Below, piece after piece: positions 15,948 through 25,182 of a DNA stretch of 42,663 bases. The stretch is from positions 1 to 42,663 of the forward strand of contig CALYVN010000008.1 of the NCBI GenBank assembly GCA_945494785.1. The letters run 5' to 3'. This stretch comes from an uncultured Alistipes sp. (GTDB taxonomy: Bacteria; Bacteroidota; Bacteroidia; Bacteroidales; Rikenellaceae). Under the pieces are notes generated by a model. It did no database searches, was not told the DNA's origin, and worked only from the letters and a program-made list of their open reading frames with translations. The position numbers and the translations under genes are program-made. How positions within the stretch are numbered: position 1 is the first letter of the stretch; each line of letters opens with the position of its first letter.

Positions 15948-17312
15948 ATGATTGCATTGCCCGTTGAATTCAAGGAGCAACTTCGCCGCGAGATGGGCGA
16001 GGATGAAGCCGAATCGTTGTCGGCTGCGCTCGATGGCGTTGCTCCCGTGTCGGTAAGGCTCAACCCTGCCAAACGGTGTCATGCGATAGGCGACAAGGCG
16101 GTGCCGTGGAGCCGGTACGGCAGATATTGCGACAGCCGACCGCAATTTACGCTCGATGCCGCTTTCCATGCGGGAGCGTACTATGTGCAGGAGGCAGGCT
16201 CGCAGTTCGTGGAGTATCTGTTGCGCGGTGCGAAGGTCGAGGGCAGCCGCATATTGGATATGTGTGCAGCACCCGGGGGCAAAACGACGATATATTCCGC
16301 ATTGGCAGGGCGCGACGGATTGGTGGTAGCCAACGAATATGTTCGCAACCGTGCCAATGTTTTGGCAGACAATGTCCGCAAGTGGGGTGTCGGAAATGTG
16401 GTGGTTACCAACAACGACACGCAAGCATTGGCGGGTTTCGGCGGGTGGTTCGATATAGTGGCCGTGGATGCTCCGTGTTCGGGCGAAGGGATGTTCCGCA
16501 AGGACGAAGGGGCTCGCAAGGAGTGGAGCGAAGCGGGCGTGCGTATGTGTGCCGCACGGCAGCAGACGATTTTGCGCGATGCTTGGCAGTCGCTTGCGGC
16601 AGGAGGGTTGCTAGTTTACAGCACCTGCACCTTCAACACCACCGAGAACGAAGGGGTGTTGAGCAGTTTTGCGGAGCAATTCGGCGACGAAATAGTAGCG
16701 GCAGACGACATCGCGGTCGATGATTCGTGGGGGATTGTCGTCGGTCGCACGGGAGCGTTCCAGACCTTCCGCTTTATGCCTCACCGTACGGCATCCGAAG
16801 GTTTTTTTGCAGCGGTGGCACGCAAGGCCTTCGATGCGTCGGCTCCGATTGTCGTGCCTCGTCCGCGCAAACGGATATTTGCGGAGGTTGCGGCATCCGA
16901 CGGCAGGGAACTCGCTCGTTGGGTGCGGGAGCCTCGACTGATGAAGTTCGCTTCGGCGGGCGACGTGTTGTACGGTTGCGCGGCATCGCGTTACGACGAC
17001 ATCCGTCTGTTGGCACAGACGCTGACGGTAATCTACTCCGGCGTGGCTATGGGGCAGATATTCAAAGGTACGCTCAAACCCGATTGGGCTTTGTCGCAAT
17101 ACATCGGCCTCAATCGCGAAGCGGTTGCCTCTACGGAGGTGGACGAAACGGTGGCGTTGGACTATATGCGCAAGAGGGATGTAAAGGCGGAAACCTTTGT
17201 CGAGGGAATGAATTTGGTCGTGTACGACGGTTTGCCGTTGGGATTTTTGAAACGTATGGGGTCGAGGTGCAATAATTTGTACCCCAACTCTCTGAGAATA
17301 ATGAATATGTAA
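15948..17312 (+). CDS. 16S rRNA m5C methyltransferase, RsmF/NOP2-Sun family
   Basis: A 454-residue SAM-dependent enzyme that methylates a cytosine of rRNA at C5; the E. coli relative RsmF modifies C1407 of 16S rRNA. The N-terminal region has VSVRLNPAKR; the Rossmann core starts near residue 95 with LDMCAAPGGKTTIYSAL (SAM binding). The catalytic motifs are AVDAPCSGEGMFRKD near 170 (PC motif) and YSTCTFNTTENE near 222 (TC motif), both cysteines present. The C-terminal ~170 residues match the RsmF-specific extension with a PUA-like end (GLPLGFLKRMGSRCNNLYPN). Usual length for the family. merR-family gene starts 1 bp after the stop, so the genes are co-transcribed. Confidence 0.92.
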   Translation: MIALPVEFKEQLRREMGEDEAESLSAALDGVAPVSVRLNPAKRCHAIGDKAVPWSRYGRYCDSRPQFTLDAAFHAGAYYVQEAGSQFVEYLLRGAKVEGSRILDMCAAPGGKTTIYSALAGRDGLVVANEYVRNRANVLADNVRKWGVGNVVVTNNDTQALAGFGGWFDIVAVDAPCSGEGMFRKDEGARKEWSEAGVRMCAARQQTILRDAWQSLAAGGLLVYSTCTFNTTENEGVLSSFAEQFGDEIVAADDIAVDDSWGIVVGRTGAFQTFRFMPHRTASEGFFAAVARKAFDASAPIVVPRPRKRIFAEVAASDGRELARWVREPRLMKFASAGDVLYGCAASRYDDIRLLAQTLTVIYSGVAMGQIFKGTLKPDWALSQYIGLNREAVASTEVDETVALDYMRKRDVKAETFVEGMNLVVYDGLPLGFLKRMGSRCNNLYPNSLRIMNM

Positions 17313-17313
17313 A

Positions 17314-17928
17314 ATGGCGGAAAAACTCTACTATTCGATGGGTGAAGTTACCGAGATGTTCGACGTCAATCCGTCGCTCATCCGGTATTGGGGTACGCAA
17401 TTCGATGTATTGCGCCCGAAACGCAACAAAAAGGGCAACCGTATGTTTACGGCGGAGGATATTGCCACCTTGAAGTTGATTTATCATCTGGTCAAGGAGC
17501 GTGGCATGACCATCGACGGCGCACGCAAGGCGTTGAAGGTTCGCCGTTCGGATACGGCAACACCTCGCGAAGTGGAATTGTTGGAGCGGTTGCAGCGTTT
17601 GCGTGCCATGCTCGTACAGGTGCGCGAGGAGTTGGGCGGAGAGATTGGCGAACAGATGGTCGATGACGACATAGCACCCGAAGCGGAGATTCGTCCGACT
17701 GCGGCAGTCGTAGAGCCGTTGCCGACAGAGCCTGTTGCCAAACGTGCCGTCAAAGCGTTCCAACGAGCCGAGACACCCGCTTCGCAGAGAGTTCTGACCG
17801 AGAAACAATCGCAACGGCAACCGAAAGCGGAACCGACGAAACAGAAGCCTGAGCCAAAGGCCGAGCGACAACCGCAACCTATGGAGGAGCGTATGGATTT
17901 GCCGTTTTACGAACAGACATTGTTTTAA
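17314..17928 (+). CDS. MerR-family transcriptional regulator
   Basis: A 204-residue DNA-binding protein. Residues 1-75 form a winged helix of the MerR type: YYSMGEVTEMFDVNPSLIRY then WGTQFDVLRPKRNKKGNRMF and TAEDIATLKLIYHLVKERGM. The coiled region to about 110 could dimerise. The C-terminal 90 residues are rich in Pro, Glu, Gln, Lys and Arg and look disordered, with no effector-binding domain or conserved cysteines. Homologues with this wing are common single-copy genes in Bacteroidota, but the target is not known to me. It sits between an rRNA methyltransferase gene (1 bp) and a Nif3-like gene (21 bp), so it is probably part of that transcript. Confidence 0.88.
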   Translation: MAEKLYYSMGEVTEMFDVNPSLIRYWGTQFDVLRPKRNKKGNRMFTAEDIATLKLIYHLVKERGMTIDGARKALKVRRSDTATPREVELLERLQRLRAMLVQVREELGGEIGEQMVDDDIAPEAEIRPTAAVVEPLPTEPVAKRAVKAFQRAETPASQRVLTEKQSQRQPKAEPTKQKPEPKAERQPQPMEERMDLPFYEQTLF

Positions 17929-17949
17929 TTTGCCAAATACCGACGAATT

Positions 17950-18735
17950 ATGAAGATAGGAGATGTAGCAGCCATAATCGAAGAGTTCGCTCCGCTCTCT
18001 TTGCAGGAGTCGTATGACAATTCGGGGCTTGTCGTCGGTCGTGCCGATGACGAGTTGCGCGGGGGAGTGTTGCTGGCGGTCGATGTTACCGAAGCGGTTA
18101 TCGACGAGGCCGTGCGGCTCGGCTGTTCGATGGTGGTAACCCATCATCCGATTATCTTCCATCCGCTCAAACGGCTCAATTCGGCATCGCAGACGGAACG
18201 TTGCGTGGAGGCTGCCTTGAAAAACGGCATTGCGCTCTATGCCTGTCATACCAATCTCGATTCGGCGCATGGCGGGATGAGTTGGCGCGTGGGACAGATG
18301 CTCTCGTTGCGCGATATGCGCGTGCTGCAACCGCAGGGCGATGACGATACGGGTTTTGGAGTTGTCGGCGAATTGGCAGAGCCGATGCCGACGGAGGAGT
18401 TTCTGCAAATAGTGCGCAGGAGGCTCGGTGTGCAGGTGGTGCGCCATAGTGCGATTGTGCGCGACAAAGTTGTGCGGGTTGCGGTGTGTACGGGCGCAGG
18501 CGGCTCGCTGATTGACGATGCACGGCGTTCGGGTTGCGACATCTATGTTACGGCCGACCTTAAATACAACGACTTTTTCGCTCCTGCCCCCGACTTTGTC
18601 GTGGCCGATATAGGTCATTTTGAGAGCGAATTTTGCGCAATCGGGATTTTATTTGACATTTTGTCGAAAAAAATCACTAACTTTGCGCTCCATAGGAGCG
18701 CGTGTACGGCGAATCCGGTGCATTACTGCCTGTAA
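17950..18735 (+). CDS. Nif3-like dinuclear metal-centre protein
   Basis: A 261-residue protein of the Nif3/YbgI (DUF34) family, which forms hexameric toroids with a two-metal site. Metal ligands are visible: VVTHHPIIFHPLK near residue 60-70, the ACHTNLDSAHGG segment near 98 and DIGHFESE near 222. The C-terminus NPVHYCL resembles the NPVHY ending common in the family. Length is normal for the short form lacking the extra PII-like insert. The reaction is unsettled; a GTP cyclohydrolase I-like annotation is often seen but not proven. Its 3' end contains a possible promoter for the next gene. Confidence 0.9.
   Translation: MKIGDVAAIIEEFAPLSLQESYDNSGLVVGRADDELRGGVLLAVDVTEAVIDEAVRLGCSMVVTHHPIIFHPLKRLNSASQTERCVEAALKNGIALYACHTNLDSAHGGMSWRVGQMLSLRDMRVLQPQGDDDTGFGVVGELAEPMPTEEFLQIVRRRLGVQVVRHSAIVRDKVVRVAVCTGAGGSLIDDARRSGCDIYVTADLKYNDFFAPAPDFVVADIGHFESEFCAIGILFDILSKKITNFALHRSACTANPVHYCL
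18652..18685 (+). promoter_or_regulatory. candidate promoter for the zinc-ribbon coiled-coil gene, inside the Nif3 gene end
   Basis: TTTG at 18652-18655 and TAACTTTG at 18678-18685 are 22 bp apart, one base beyond the usual Bacteroidota spacing. The predicted start near 18689 would give a leader of about 106 nt for the gene at 18795. It lies within the last 80 bp of the Nif3-like coding region, so part of the match could be chance. Confidence 0.4.
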
Positions 18736-18794
18736 TGCAGCGAGATATGGTCGCCGTTGTGCGTTGAGGCAAGAAATAAACAAATATACGAAAT

Positions 18795-19553
18795 ATGGCT
18801 ACACAGAAAAAAACATCGGAAGCGGACTATTCCATGTACGAAAAAATCAAGGCTCTCTACGATTTGCAGAAAATCGACTCCCAAATCGACGAAATCAACA
18901 AGGTCAAGGGTGAACTGCCTCTGGAGGTGCAGGATTTGGAGGACGAAATCGCCGGTCTGAATACCCGTATGGGGAATATCAACGCCGAAATCGAGGAACT
19001 CAACACCCTTACCAGACAGCGTAAGCGCGAGATAGATCAGGCACAGATGCAGATTGCCAAATATAACGAGCAGCAGAACAATGTTCGCAACAATCGCGAG
19101 TTCGATGCCATAGCCAAGGAAATCGAATATCAAGAGTTGGAGATTACGTTGGCAGAGAAGCGTTTGAAAGAGTATGCTGCCGCAATCAAGGCCAAGAAGG
19201 CGTTGCTTGAAGATGCGGAGGCTTCGTTGGCAGAACACAACATCGACCTGACGGCCAAAAAGAGCGAGTTGGAGGGTATCGAGGCAGAGACCTCCGCACA
19301 GACTGAGGCTTTGGAGGCACAGGCAGTCGTGGCAAAGGCCAAAATCGACGAACGTCTGCTTGCGGCATACAACCGTATCCGCAGCAAGGTACACAACGGT
19401 TTGGCTGTCGTAACTGTTCAGCGCAATGCGTGCAGCGGTTGTTTCAACCGTATTCCGCCGCAGCGTCAGGCAGATATTCGTGCGGGCAAAAAATTGATTG
19501 TATGCGAGTATTGCGGCCGTATTCTCGTGCCGGATACCGAATGCGAGCAATAG
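18795..19553 (+). CDS. coiled-coil C4 zinc-ribbon protein (CT398/CdsZ-like)
   Basis: A 252-residue protein. Residues ~20-195 are an almost uninterrupted helical coiled coil rich in Glu, Lys, Ala, Leu and Gln, expected to fold as a long hairpin. The C-terminus has a zinc ribbon with two CxxC pairs (NACSGCFNRI near 214 and VCEYCGRI near 236). This matches the family of the Chlamydia protein CT398/CdsZ (zf-RING_7, formerly DUF164), whose members are reported to bind sigma-54 or secretion components in Chlamydia; the role in Bacteroidota is open. The gene follows the Nif3-like gene by 59 bp, an adjacency that recurs in other bacteria. Confidence 0.88.
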   Translation: MATQKKTSEADYSMYEKIKALYDLQKIDSQIDEINKVKGELPLEVQDLEDEIAGLNTRMGNINAEIEELNTLTRQRKREIDQAQMQIAKYNEQQNNVRNNREFDAIAKEIEYQELEITLAEKRLKEYAAAIKAKKALLEDAEASLAEHNIDLTAKKSELEGIEAETSAQTEALEAQAVVAKAKIDERLLAAYNRIRSKVHNGLAVVTVQRNACSGCFNRIPPQRQADIRAGKKLIVCEYCGRILVPDTECEQ

Positions 19554-19570
19554 TTGTTGCATTTTTTTCG

Positions 19571-19578
19571 TAACTTTG
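19571..19578 (+). promoter_or_regulatory. candidate -7 box (TAACTTTG) before rmuC
   Basis: TAACTTTG fits TAnnTTTG and lies 17 bp after the zinc-ribbon gene. No TTTG is found at the right distance upstream. A transcript from about 19582 would reach the rmuC ATG at 19637 after about 55 nt. Confidence 0.35.
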
Positions 19579-19636
19579 GCAGACGGCAGCGGTTGTGTCG
19601 TCTGCCTTTTTTGTGGTTATCAAAGCGTTGGTGATT

Positions 19637-20926
19637 ATGGATACAATGGTTATGTTCGGCATTTTGGTTGCGGGCATCGTTTTGGGTGCCGTGTGCGGTT
19701 ATCTCGGTGCGAGGATTCGTACGGTTGCCGCCGAAACGGGCTTTGCCGACAAGAGCAAAGAGTGTGAAACGATTGCGGCAGAACGGGATGCCGTGCGTGC
19801 GGAAGCGGTTGCATTGCGCTCCGAACTGACAACGGTCAATACCGAAAATGCCCGTTTGTCGGAGCAGTTGAGGCAGGAGGGCGAGGAGCGTGCCAAAATC
19901 CGTCGCGATTCCGAATTGGCGTTCCGCGAAATAGCCTCCTCGATTTTGGACGAAAAGACGAAGATGTTCAAAGAGAGCAACGAGGCGCGTTTGGCGGAGA
20001 TTCTCAATCCGTTCAAAGAGAATGTCGAGACGTTGCGCAGAACCATCCACGACTGTTATACGGGCGAGGTGAGCGAGGTCAAATCGCTCAAAGATAGCCT
20101 GCGGATGCTGACCGAACTCAACACCACGATAGGTCGCGAGGCAAAAGAACTGACCGTCGCATTGCGCGGCAACAGCAAGGTGCAGGGCGATTGGGGCGAA
20201 ATGGTATTGCGCCAAATCCTCGAAAAAACGGGCTTGGAAGAGGGTGTGAACTACGATTTGCAGGCAACGACCAATTCCGACGGTACGAAAATAACGGGCG
20301 ACGAGGGCAATTCGCTGCGTCCCGATGCGGTATTTCATCTGCCCGAAGGCAAGAATATAGTAATCGACTCGAAAGTGTCGCTCACGGCATACACCGACTA
20401 TGCCAATGCCACCGACGAGCAGACGCGACAAATGTGCATGAAAGAGCATCTGGCTTCGGTCAGACGTCATGTTGACGAGTTGGCTGCCAAGCGGTACGAC
20501 CAATATGTAACCGATGCGGCAGACTTTGTGATGATGTTCGTGCCTAATGAGAGTGCCTATATCGCTACCATGCAGGGGGATGAAAAGGTGTGGGATTATG
20601 CCTACGGCAAACGCATCGTATTGGTCAGCCCTACGCATCTGATGTCGGTAATCCAACTTATGAATCAACTTTGGACGCAGGACAAGCAGAACAAAAACGC
20701 GCTAAAAATCGCCGAAGAGACAGGCAAACTCTACGACAAATTCGCCGGTTTCGTGGGCGATTTGAAAGAGGTCGGTGCGGCGTTGGATAAGGCGTCGAAA
20801 AAGTACGATGCTGCCTATTCCAAACTCTCCGTTGGCAACGGCAATCTGCTGACGAGGGTCGCCAACATCCGCAAACTCGGCATCAAAACGACCAAGCAAC
20901 TGCCTGTGGCGGAGCAGGACGAATAG
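19637..20926 (+). CDS. rmuC: DNA recombination protein RmuC
   Basis: RmuC limits certain inversion and recombination events and carries a nuclease-like core. The 429-residue product starts with a hydrophobic anchor (about 5-22, MFGILVAGIVLGAVCGYLGA), then a coiled coil at about 40-110, then the RmuC domain (about 150-400). The domain has LRGNSKVQGDWGEMVLRQIL, PEGKNIVIDSKVSL and HVDELAAKRYD, all typical. I prefer the ATG at 19637 to an in-frame GTG at 19595 because the anchor helix begins right after it; ATGs at 19646 and 19652 are also possible. The convergent cyclo-ligase gene ends 30 bp downstream. Confidence 0.92.
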   Translation: MDTMVMFGILVAGIVLGAVCGYLGARIRTVAAETGFADKSKECETIAAERDAVRAEAVALRSELTTVNTENARLSEQLRQEGEERAKIRRDSELAFREIASSILDEKTKMFKESNEARLAEILNPFKENVETLRRTIHDCYTGEVSEVKSLKDSLRMLTELNTTIGREAKELTVALRGNSKVQGDWGEMVLRQILEKTGLEEGVNYDLQATTNSDGTKITGDEGNSLRPDAVFHLPEGKNIVIDSKVSLTAYTDYANATDEQTRQMCMKEHLASVRRHVDELAAKRYDQYVTDAADFVMMFVPNESAYIATMQGDEKVWDYAYGKRIVLVSPTHLMSVIQLMNQLWTQDKQNKNALKIAEETGKLYDKFAGFVGDLKEVGAALDKASKKYDAAYSKLSVGNGNLLTRVANIRKLGIKTTKQLPVAEQDE

Positions 20927-20956
20927 ATTCGCACTAGGGGTGCGGTGTGTGTCGGC

Positions 20957-21496
20957 CTATGCCGAGACTACCTCATCCACCGCTTTGTCGTGCGGCTCTG
21001 TCGGGATATGCCCGACAATCTGTTCGGCAAAGCAAACACCTATGCAGAAAGCCCGAAAGCCCTTGCGTGCGCGGTAGCGGTCGTAATAACCCCGTCCGCG
21101 TCCGAGCCGTGCACCTTCCCGAGTAAATGCAACCCCCGGCACAATCATCAAATCGATGTCGGCGGGCGATACGGTTTCGCCTTCGGCAGGCTCCTCGATG
21201 CCGAATGCACCGATGCGCAGCGTTGCGGGCGAGTAGGCTGCAAATTCCATCTCGTCGCCATCTATGCGCGGTACGACGATGCGGTGAGTAGCGGCAAGCG
21301 CACCGATTACGCCACGCATCTGCGGCTCGTCGTCGAGCGACAGAAAGAGTGCAATGGTTGCGGCCTTGCCGACATCCTCCCGAGCGAGCAATGCTGCCTC
21401 AATCCGAGCCGATTCGGCTTCCTTTTGCTCTGCTGAGAGCGATGCTGTCAGACGGCGTATTGTGCGTCGCAGTTCCGACTTATTGGCATTTGACAT
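20957..21496 (-). CDS. 5-formyltetrahydrofolate cyclo-ligase
   Basis: This 179-residue cytoplasmic enzyme uses ATP to convert 5-formyltetrahydrofolate into 5,10-methenyltetrahydrofolate. The N-terminal helix KSELRRTIRRLTASLS is typical of the family; IALFLSLDDEPQ near residue 48, DLMIVPGVAFTREGARLGRG near 113-132 and the ATP-site RGRGYYDRY near 130 are the diagnostic motifs. Length is normal. It reads towards rmuC, which converges 30 bp away, and away from the frd operon; its start is 111 bp from the cytochrome b start. No promoter consensus on its own strand was found in that gap. Confidence 0.93.
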   Translation of the reverse strand: MSNANKSELRRTIRRLTASLSAEQKEAESARIEAALLAREDVGKAATIALFLSLDDEPQMRGVIGALAATHRIVVPRIDGDEMEFAAYSPATLRIGAFGIEEPAEGETVSPADIDLMIVPGVAFTREGARLGRGRGYYDRYRARKGFRAFCIGVCFAEQIVGHIPTEPHDKAVDEVVSA

Positions 21497-21513
21497 AAAA
21501 AGTCCGACAATTT

Positions 21514-21544
21514 ATTGTTATTCCGCAAACAATGACTATATTTG
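21514..21544 (+). promoter_or_regulatory. Bacteroidota promoter for the frd/sdh operon
   Basis: ATTG at 21514-21517 (3 of 4 bases of TTTG) and TATATTTG at 21537-21544 are 19 bp apart. The predicted start near 21548 gives a leader of about 60 nt before the cytochrome b ATG at 21608. The leader is AT-rich (TAAATT, AAAATTCATTTAC), unlike the flanking genes. Confidence 0.7.
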
Positions 21545-21607
21545 TAAATTGAAAACGGCAAAATTCATTTACAAAATAAACATAACTAAAAATCATTTCA
21601 AAACATT

Positions 21608-22291
21608 ATGAGTTGTTTTTTATCTAATTCATCTCTTGGAAGAAAACTTGTGATGAGTATTTCGGGGTGTTTCCTCGTGCTCTTCATCCTCTTCCATATG
21701 TCAATGAATGTGGTGGCTATCATCTCGGCTGATGGTTACAACGCGATTTGCGGGTTCCTCGGAGCCAATTGGTATGCTCTTGCAGGTACGGCAGTGCTGG
21801 CTTTGGGCGTATTGGTACACTTCGTCTATGCGATTATTCTGACCATCCAGAATCGTCGCGCCCGCGGTAATGTCCGCTACTCGGTAACCGTTACGGAGAA
21901 GGGCGTGGATTGGGCATCGAAGAATATGCTCGCGCTCGGCTTCGTAATCGTACTCGGTTTGGGTCTGCACCTCTACAATTTCTGGGCGAAGATGCAACTT
22001 GTCGAGTTGCTCGGCGGCCACACCAACGCACTCGGCTACTCGCCTGCCGACGGTGTCGCTCTGATTCGGTACACCTTCTCGCAGTGGTACTATGTTGCGC
22101 TCTACCTCGTATGGTTCGTTGCGTTGTGGTTCCACCTCACGCACGGCGTATGGTCGATGTTCCAGACGGTCGGTTGGGCTAACGATACGTGGTATCCGCG
22201 TTTGAAATGCCTCTCGAACATCGTTGCCACGCTCGTATTCCTCGGCTTTGCTGCCGTAGTGGTTGCGTTTTTCGTGTCGAGTCTTCTTTAA
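21608..22291 (+). CDS. frdC: fumarate reductase/succinate dehydrogenase cytochrome b subunit
   Basis: The membrane anchor of the complex that in anaerobic Bacteroidales mainly reduces fumarate with electrons from menaquinol. The 227-residue protein has five hydrophobic segments and histidines at positions suited to two b hemes (FILFHMSMN near residue 34, LVHFVYAI, GLHLYNFW, LWFHLTHGVW near 178). The one-polypeptide five-helix anchor is the B-type arrangement shared with Wolinella and Bacillus. It starts the operon behind a good promoter, with the flavoprotein gene 31 bp downstream. Confidence 0.93.
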   Translation: MSCFLSNSSLGRKLVMSISGCFLVLFILFHMSMNVVAIISADGYNAICGFLGANWYALAGTAVLALGVLVHFVYAIILTIQNRRARGNVRYSVTVTEKGVDWASKNMLALGFVIVLGLGLHLYNFWAKMQLVELLGGHTNALGYSPADGVALIRYTFSQWYYVALYLVWFVALWFHLTHGVWSMFQTVGWANDTWYPRLKCLSNIVATLVFLGFAAVVVAFFVSSLL

Positions 22292-22322
22292 TCTATGTTT
22301 GAACGAATAAAACAATAACAAT

Positions 22323-24269
22323 ATGGCTCTGAAATTAGATTCCAAAATTCCTGCCGGTGAGTTGGCTCAAAAGTGGAGCAACCACAAGGCGGCTATCAAG
22401 GTTGTAAGCCCTGCCAACAAACGCAAACTCGATATTATCGTGGTCGGTACGGGTCTCGGCGGTGCATCCGCTGCTGCTTCGCTCGGCGAACTCGGTTACA
22501 ACGTCAAGGTTTTCTGCATTCAGGATTCGCCTCGTCGTGCGCACTCCATCGCTGCACAGGGCGGTATCAACGCGGCAAAGAACTATCAGAACGATAACGA
22601 TTCGGTTTACCGCCTCTTCTACGATACAATCAAGGGTGGCGATTACCGCGCTCGCGAGGCCAACGTTTACCGTTTGGCAGAGGTGTCGAACCTCATCATC
22701 GACCAGTGCGTGGCACAGGGTGTTCCGTTTGCCCGCGAATACGGCGGTCTGTTGGCCAACCGTTCGTTTGGCGGTGCGCAGGTTTCGCGTACCTTCTATG
22801 CCCGTGGCCAGACCGGTCAGCAGTTGCTGCTCGGCGCGTATGCGGCTTTGAACAAAGAGATTCACAACGGCAGCGTCAAATCCTATCCTCGCCACGAGAT
22901 GCTCGACGTAGTCATCGAGAACGGTGAGGCTCGCGGTATCATCGCGCGTAACCTCGTTACGGGCGAGATAGAGCGTCATGGCGCACATGCAGTCGTTATC
23001 GCTACGGGCGGTTACGGCAACGTATTCTTCCTTTCGACCAACGCCATGGCATCGAACGGCTCGGCTGCGTTCCAATGCTATCGCAAGGGTGCAGGTTTTG
23101 CCAATCCTTGCTTCACGCAGATTCACCCGACCTGTATTCCGGTACACGGCACGCAGCAGTCGAAACTGACTCTGATGTCGGAGTCGTTGCGTAACGACGG
23201 CCGTATTTGGGTGCCGAAGAAGTTGGAGGATGTACAGGCTATCCGTTCGGGTGCAAAGAAACCGTCGGACATCGCCGAGGAGGATCGCGACTACTACTTG
23301 GAGCGTCGTTATCCTGCATTCGGCAACCTTGTTCCGCGCGATGTCGCTTCGCGTGCCGCAAAGGAGCGTTGCGATGCCGGCTTCGGTGTGAACGAGACGG
23401 GTTTGGCAGTGTTCCTCGATTTCAAGACGGCTATCGAGCGACTCGGCAAGGATGTCATCAAACAGCGTTACGGCAACCTCTTCGATATGTACAAGGAGAT
23501 TACCGATACCGACCCTTACGAGCAGCCGATGCAGATTTTCCCTGCCGTACACTATACGATGGGCGGTATTTGGGTCGATTACAACCTGATGACCACCATC
23601 CCGGGTCTGTATGCAATCGGCGAGGCCAACTTCTCCGACCACGGTGCCAACCGTTTGGGTGCTTCGGCTCTCATGCAGGGTTTGGCAGACGGCTATTTCG
23701 TATTGCCATACACCATCGGCGACTACCTCTCGCATAAGATTCAGGCTCCGAAGGTCGATACCTCGACGCCTGCATTCGATGAAGCCGAGAAGGCCGTTCG
23801 CGAGAAGATTGAACACCTGCTTTCGATTAACGGCAAGCAGTCTGTCGATGATATCCACAAGCGTTTGGGTCACATCATGTGGGAGAATGTAGGTATGGCT
23901 CGTACCAAGGAGTCGCTTACGAAGGCAATTGCCGAGATTCAGGCTCTGCGCAAAGAGTTCTGGAAGGACGTGAAGGTTGTCGGTACTGCCGATTCGTTCA
24001 ATGTCGAGTTGGAGAAGGCCCTCCGTTTGGCAGACTTCCTCGAATTGGGCGAGTTGATGGCTCGCGATGCACTCAACCGCGAAGAGTCGTGCGGTGGTCA
24101 CTTCCGTTCGGAACACCAGACCGAAGAGGGCGAAGCAAAGCGCGACGACGAGAACTTCGTATATGCTGCCGTTTGGGAGTACAAGGGCATGGATGCCGAA
24201 CCGGAACTCACGAAGGAACCACTGAACTTCGAGTTCGTTCATCCGGCACAGCGTAACTACAAAGACTAA
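22323..24269 (+). CDS. frdA: fumarate reductase/succinate dehydrogenase flavoprotein subunit
   Basis: The catalytic subunit (648 residues) interconverts fumarate and succinate at the cytoplasmic face. The dinucleotide-binding motif is [20 protein letters not shown] near residue 40. The covalent FAD histidine is His74 in [11 protein letters not shown]. The substrate region HPTCIPVHG and the capping segment [12 protein letters not shown] are present, as is GGIWVDYNL. Length fits the Bacteroidetes/B-type form. TATGTTTG at 22294-22301 resembles a -7 box, but with no -33 partner it may be chance. The iron-sulfur gene starts 34 bp downstream. Confidence 0.97.
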   Translation: MALKLDSKIPAGELAQKWSNHKAAIKVVSPANKRKLDIIVVGTGLGGASAAASLGELGYNVKVFCIQDSPRRAHSIAAQGGINAAKNYQNDNDSVYRLFYDTIKGGDYRAREANVYRLAEVSNLIIDQCVAQGVPFAREYGGLLANRSFGGAQVSRTFYARGQTGQQLLLGAYAALNKEIHNGSVKSYPRHEMLDVVIENGEARGIIARNLVTGEIERHGAHAVVIATGGYGNVFFLSTNAMASNGSAAFQCYRKGAGFANPCFTQIHPTCIPVHGTQQSKLTLMSESLRNDGRIWVPKKLEDVQAIRSGAKKPSDIAEEDRDYYLERRYPAFGNLVPRDVASRAAKERCDAGFGVNETGLAVFLDFKTAIERLGKDVIKQRYGNLFDMYKEITDTDPYEQPMQIFPAVHYTMGGIWVDYNLMTTIPGLYAIGEANFSDHGANRLGASALMQGLADGYFVLPYTIGDYLSHKIQAPKVDTSTPAFDEAEKAVREKIEHLLSINGKQSVDDIHKRLGHIMWENVGMARTKESLTKAIAEIQALRKEFWKDVKVVGTADSFNVELEKALRLADFLELGELMARDALNREESCGGHFRSEHQTEEGEAKRDDENFVYAAVWEYKGMDAEPELTKEPLNFEFVHPAQRNYKD

Positions 24270-24303
24270 TTTTTGACGTTGAACTTTTTTAGAATTTGGA
24301 AAT

Positions 24304-25047
24304 ATGAATTTTACATTAAAGATATGGCGTCAAAAGGACGCGAAATCAAAGGGAGAGTTCAAAAAGTACGAGGTTAAGGACATTTCGTCCGATACATCGT
24401 TCCTCGAAATGTTGGACATTCTCAACAACGACCTCGTACACAAAGGCGAGGAGCCGGTTGCATTCGACCACGATTGCCGCGAGGGTATCTGCGGTATGTG
24501 TTCGTTGCACATCAACGGTCATGCTCACGGTCCGGAGCAGGGCGTTACTACCTGCCAGATTTATATGCGTCAGTTCAAGGATGGCGAGACAATCGTCGTC
24601 GAGCCTTGGCGTTCGGCTGCATTCCCCGTTATCAAAGACCTTGTCGTAAACCGCGGTGCTTACGACCAGATTCTCCAAGCGGGAGGTTATGTGTCGGTAC
24701 GTACCAACTCGGTGCCTGACGGCAATGCCATTCCTATCGCAAAGGCCGATGCGGACGAGTCGATGGATGCTGCTGCCTGCGTAGGTTGCGGTGCATGTGC
24801 CGCAACGTGCAAAAACGGCTCGGCAATGTTGTTCGTCGCTGCCCGCGTTTCGTCGCTCGCCAAACTGCCGCAAGGCCGTGTCGAGGGCGCACGCCGTGCA
24901 AAGGCCATGGTTGCAAAGATGGACGAACTCGGTTTCGGTAACTGCACCAACACGGGTGCCTGCCAAGCAGAGTGTCCGAAGTCGATAAGCATTGCGCACA
25001 TCGCTCGTCTCAACCGCGAGTTCCTCAGTGCGAAATTGGAGGACTAA
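24304..25047 (+). CDS. frdB: fumarate reductase/succinate dehydrogenase iron-sulfur subunit
   Basis: The 247-residue electron-transfer subunit links the flavoprotein to the membrane cytochrome. The N-terminal plant-ferredoxin-like domain has [15 protein letters not shown] and a later TTCQ (2Fe-2S). The C-terminal domain has [16 protein letters not shown] for one cluster and [17 protein letters not shown] completing the 4Fe-4S and 3Fe-4S sites. All cluster cysteines are present. It is the last gene of the three-gene operon; the following 135 bp hold no strong terminator that I can see, only a weak GC-rich inverted repeat around 25110. Confidence 0.96.
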   Translation: MNFTLKIWRQKDAKSKGEFKKYEVKDISSDTSFLEMLDILNNDLVHKGEEPVAFDHDCREGICGMCSLHINGHAHGPEQGVTTCQIYMRQFKDGETIVVEPWRSAAFPVIKDLVVNRGAYDQILQAGGYVSVRTNSVPDGNAIPIAKADADESMDAAACVGCGACAATCKNGSAMLFVAARVSSLAKLPQGRVEGARRAKAMVAKMDELGFGNCTNTGACQAECPKSISIAHIARLNREFLSAKLED

Positions 25048-25182
25048 ACGCTCCGAGAGATTATACAGGGTATGTCGATGTGATGGTCGCCATGCCCGCA
25101 AATTGCCGAACGGGCGGCACGGCTTTGTCTGCCGTCCGTCCGTTCGACGAATAAATGCCCGAACCTGAAACCGCTGCCTGTT

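Noticed and set aside
13821..16424. An 867-codon open frame on the minus strand.
   Set aside because: It is codon-aligned antisense to trkA, the deoxynucleoside kinase and the start of the rRNA methyltransferase, which are all clear families. Its product is rich in His, Arg and Cys and resembles nothing I know.
22294..22301. TATGTTTG between frdC and frdA as an internal promoter.
   Set aside because: No -33 partner at the right distance and the genes are only 31 bp apart in an obvious operon.
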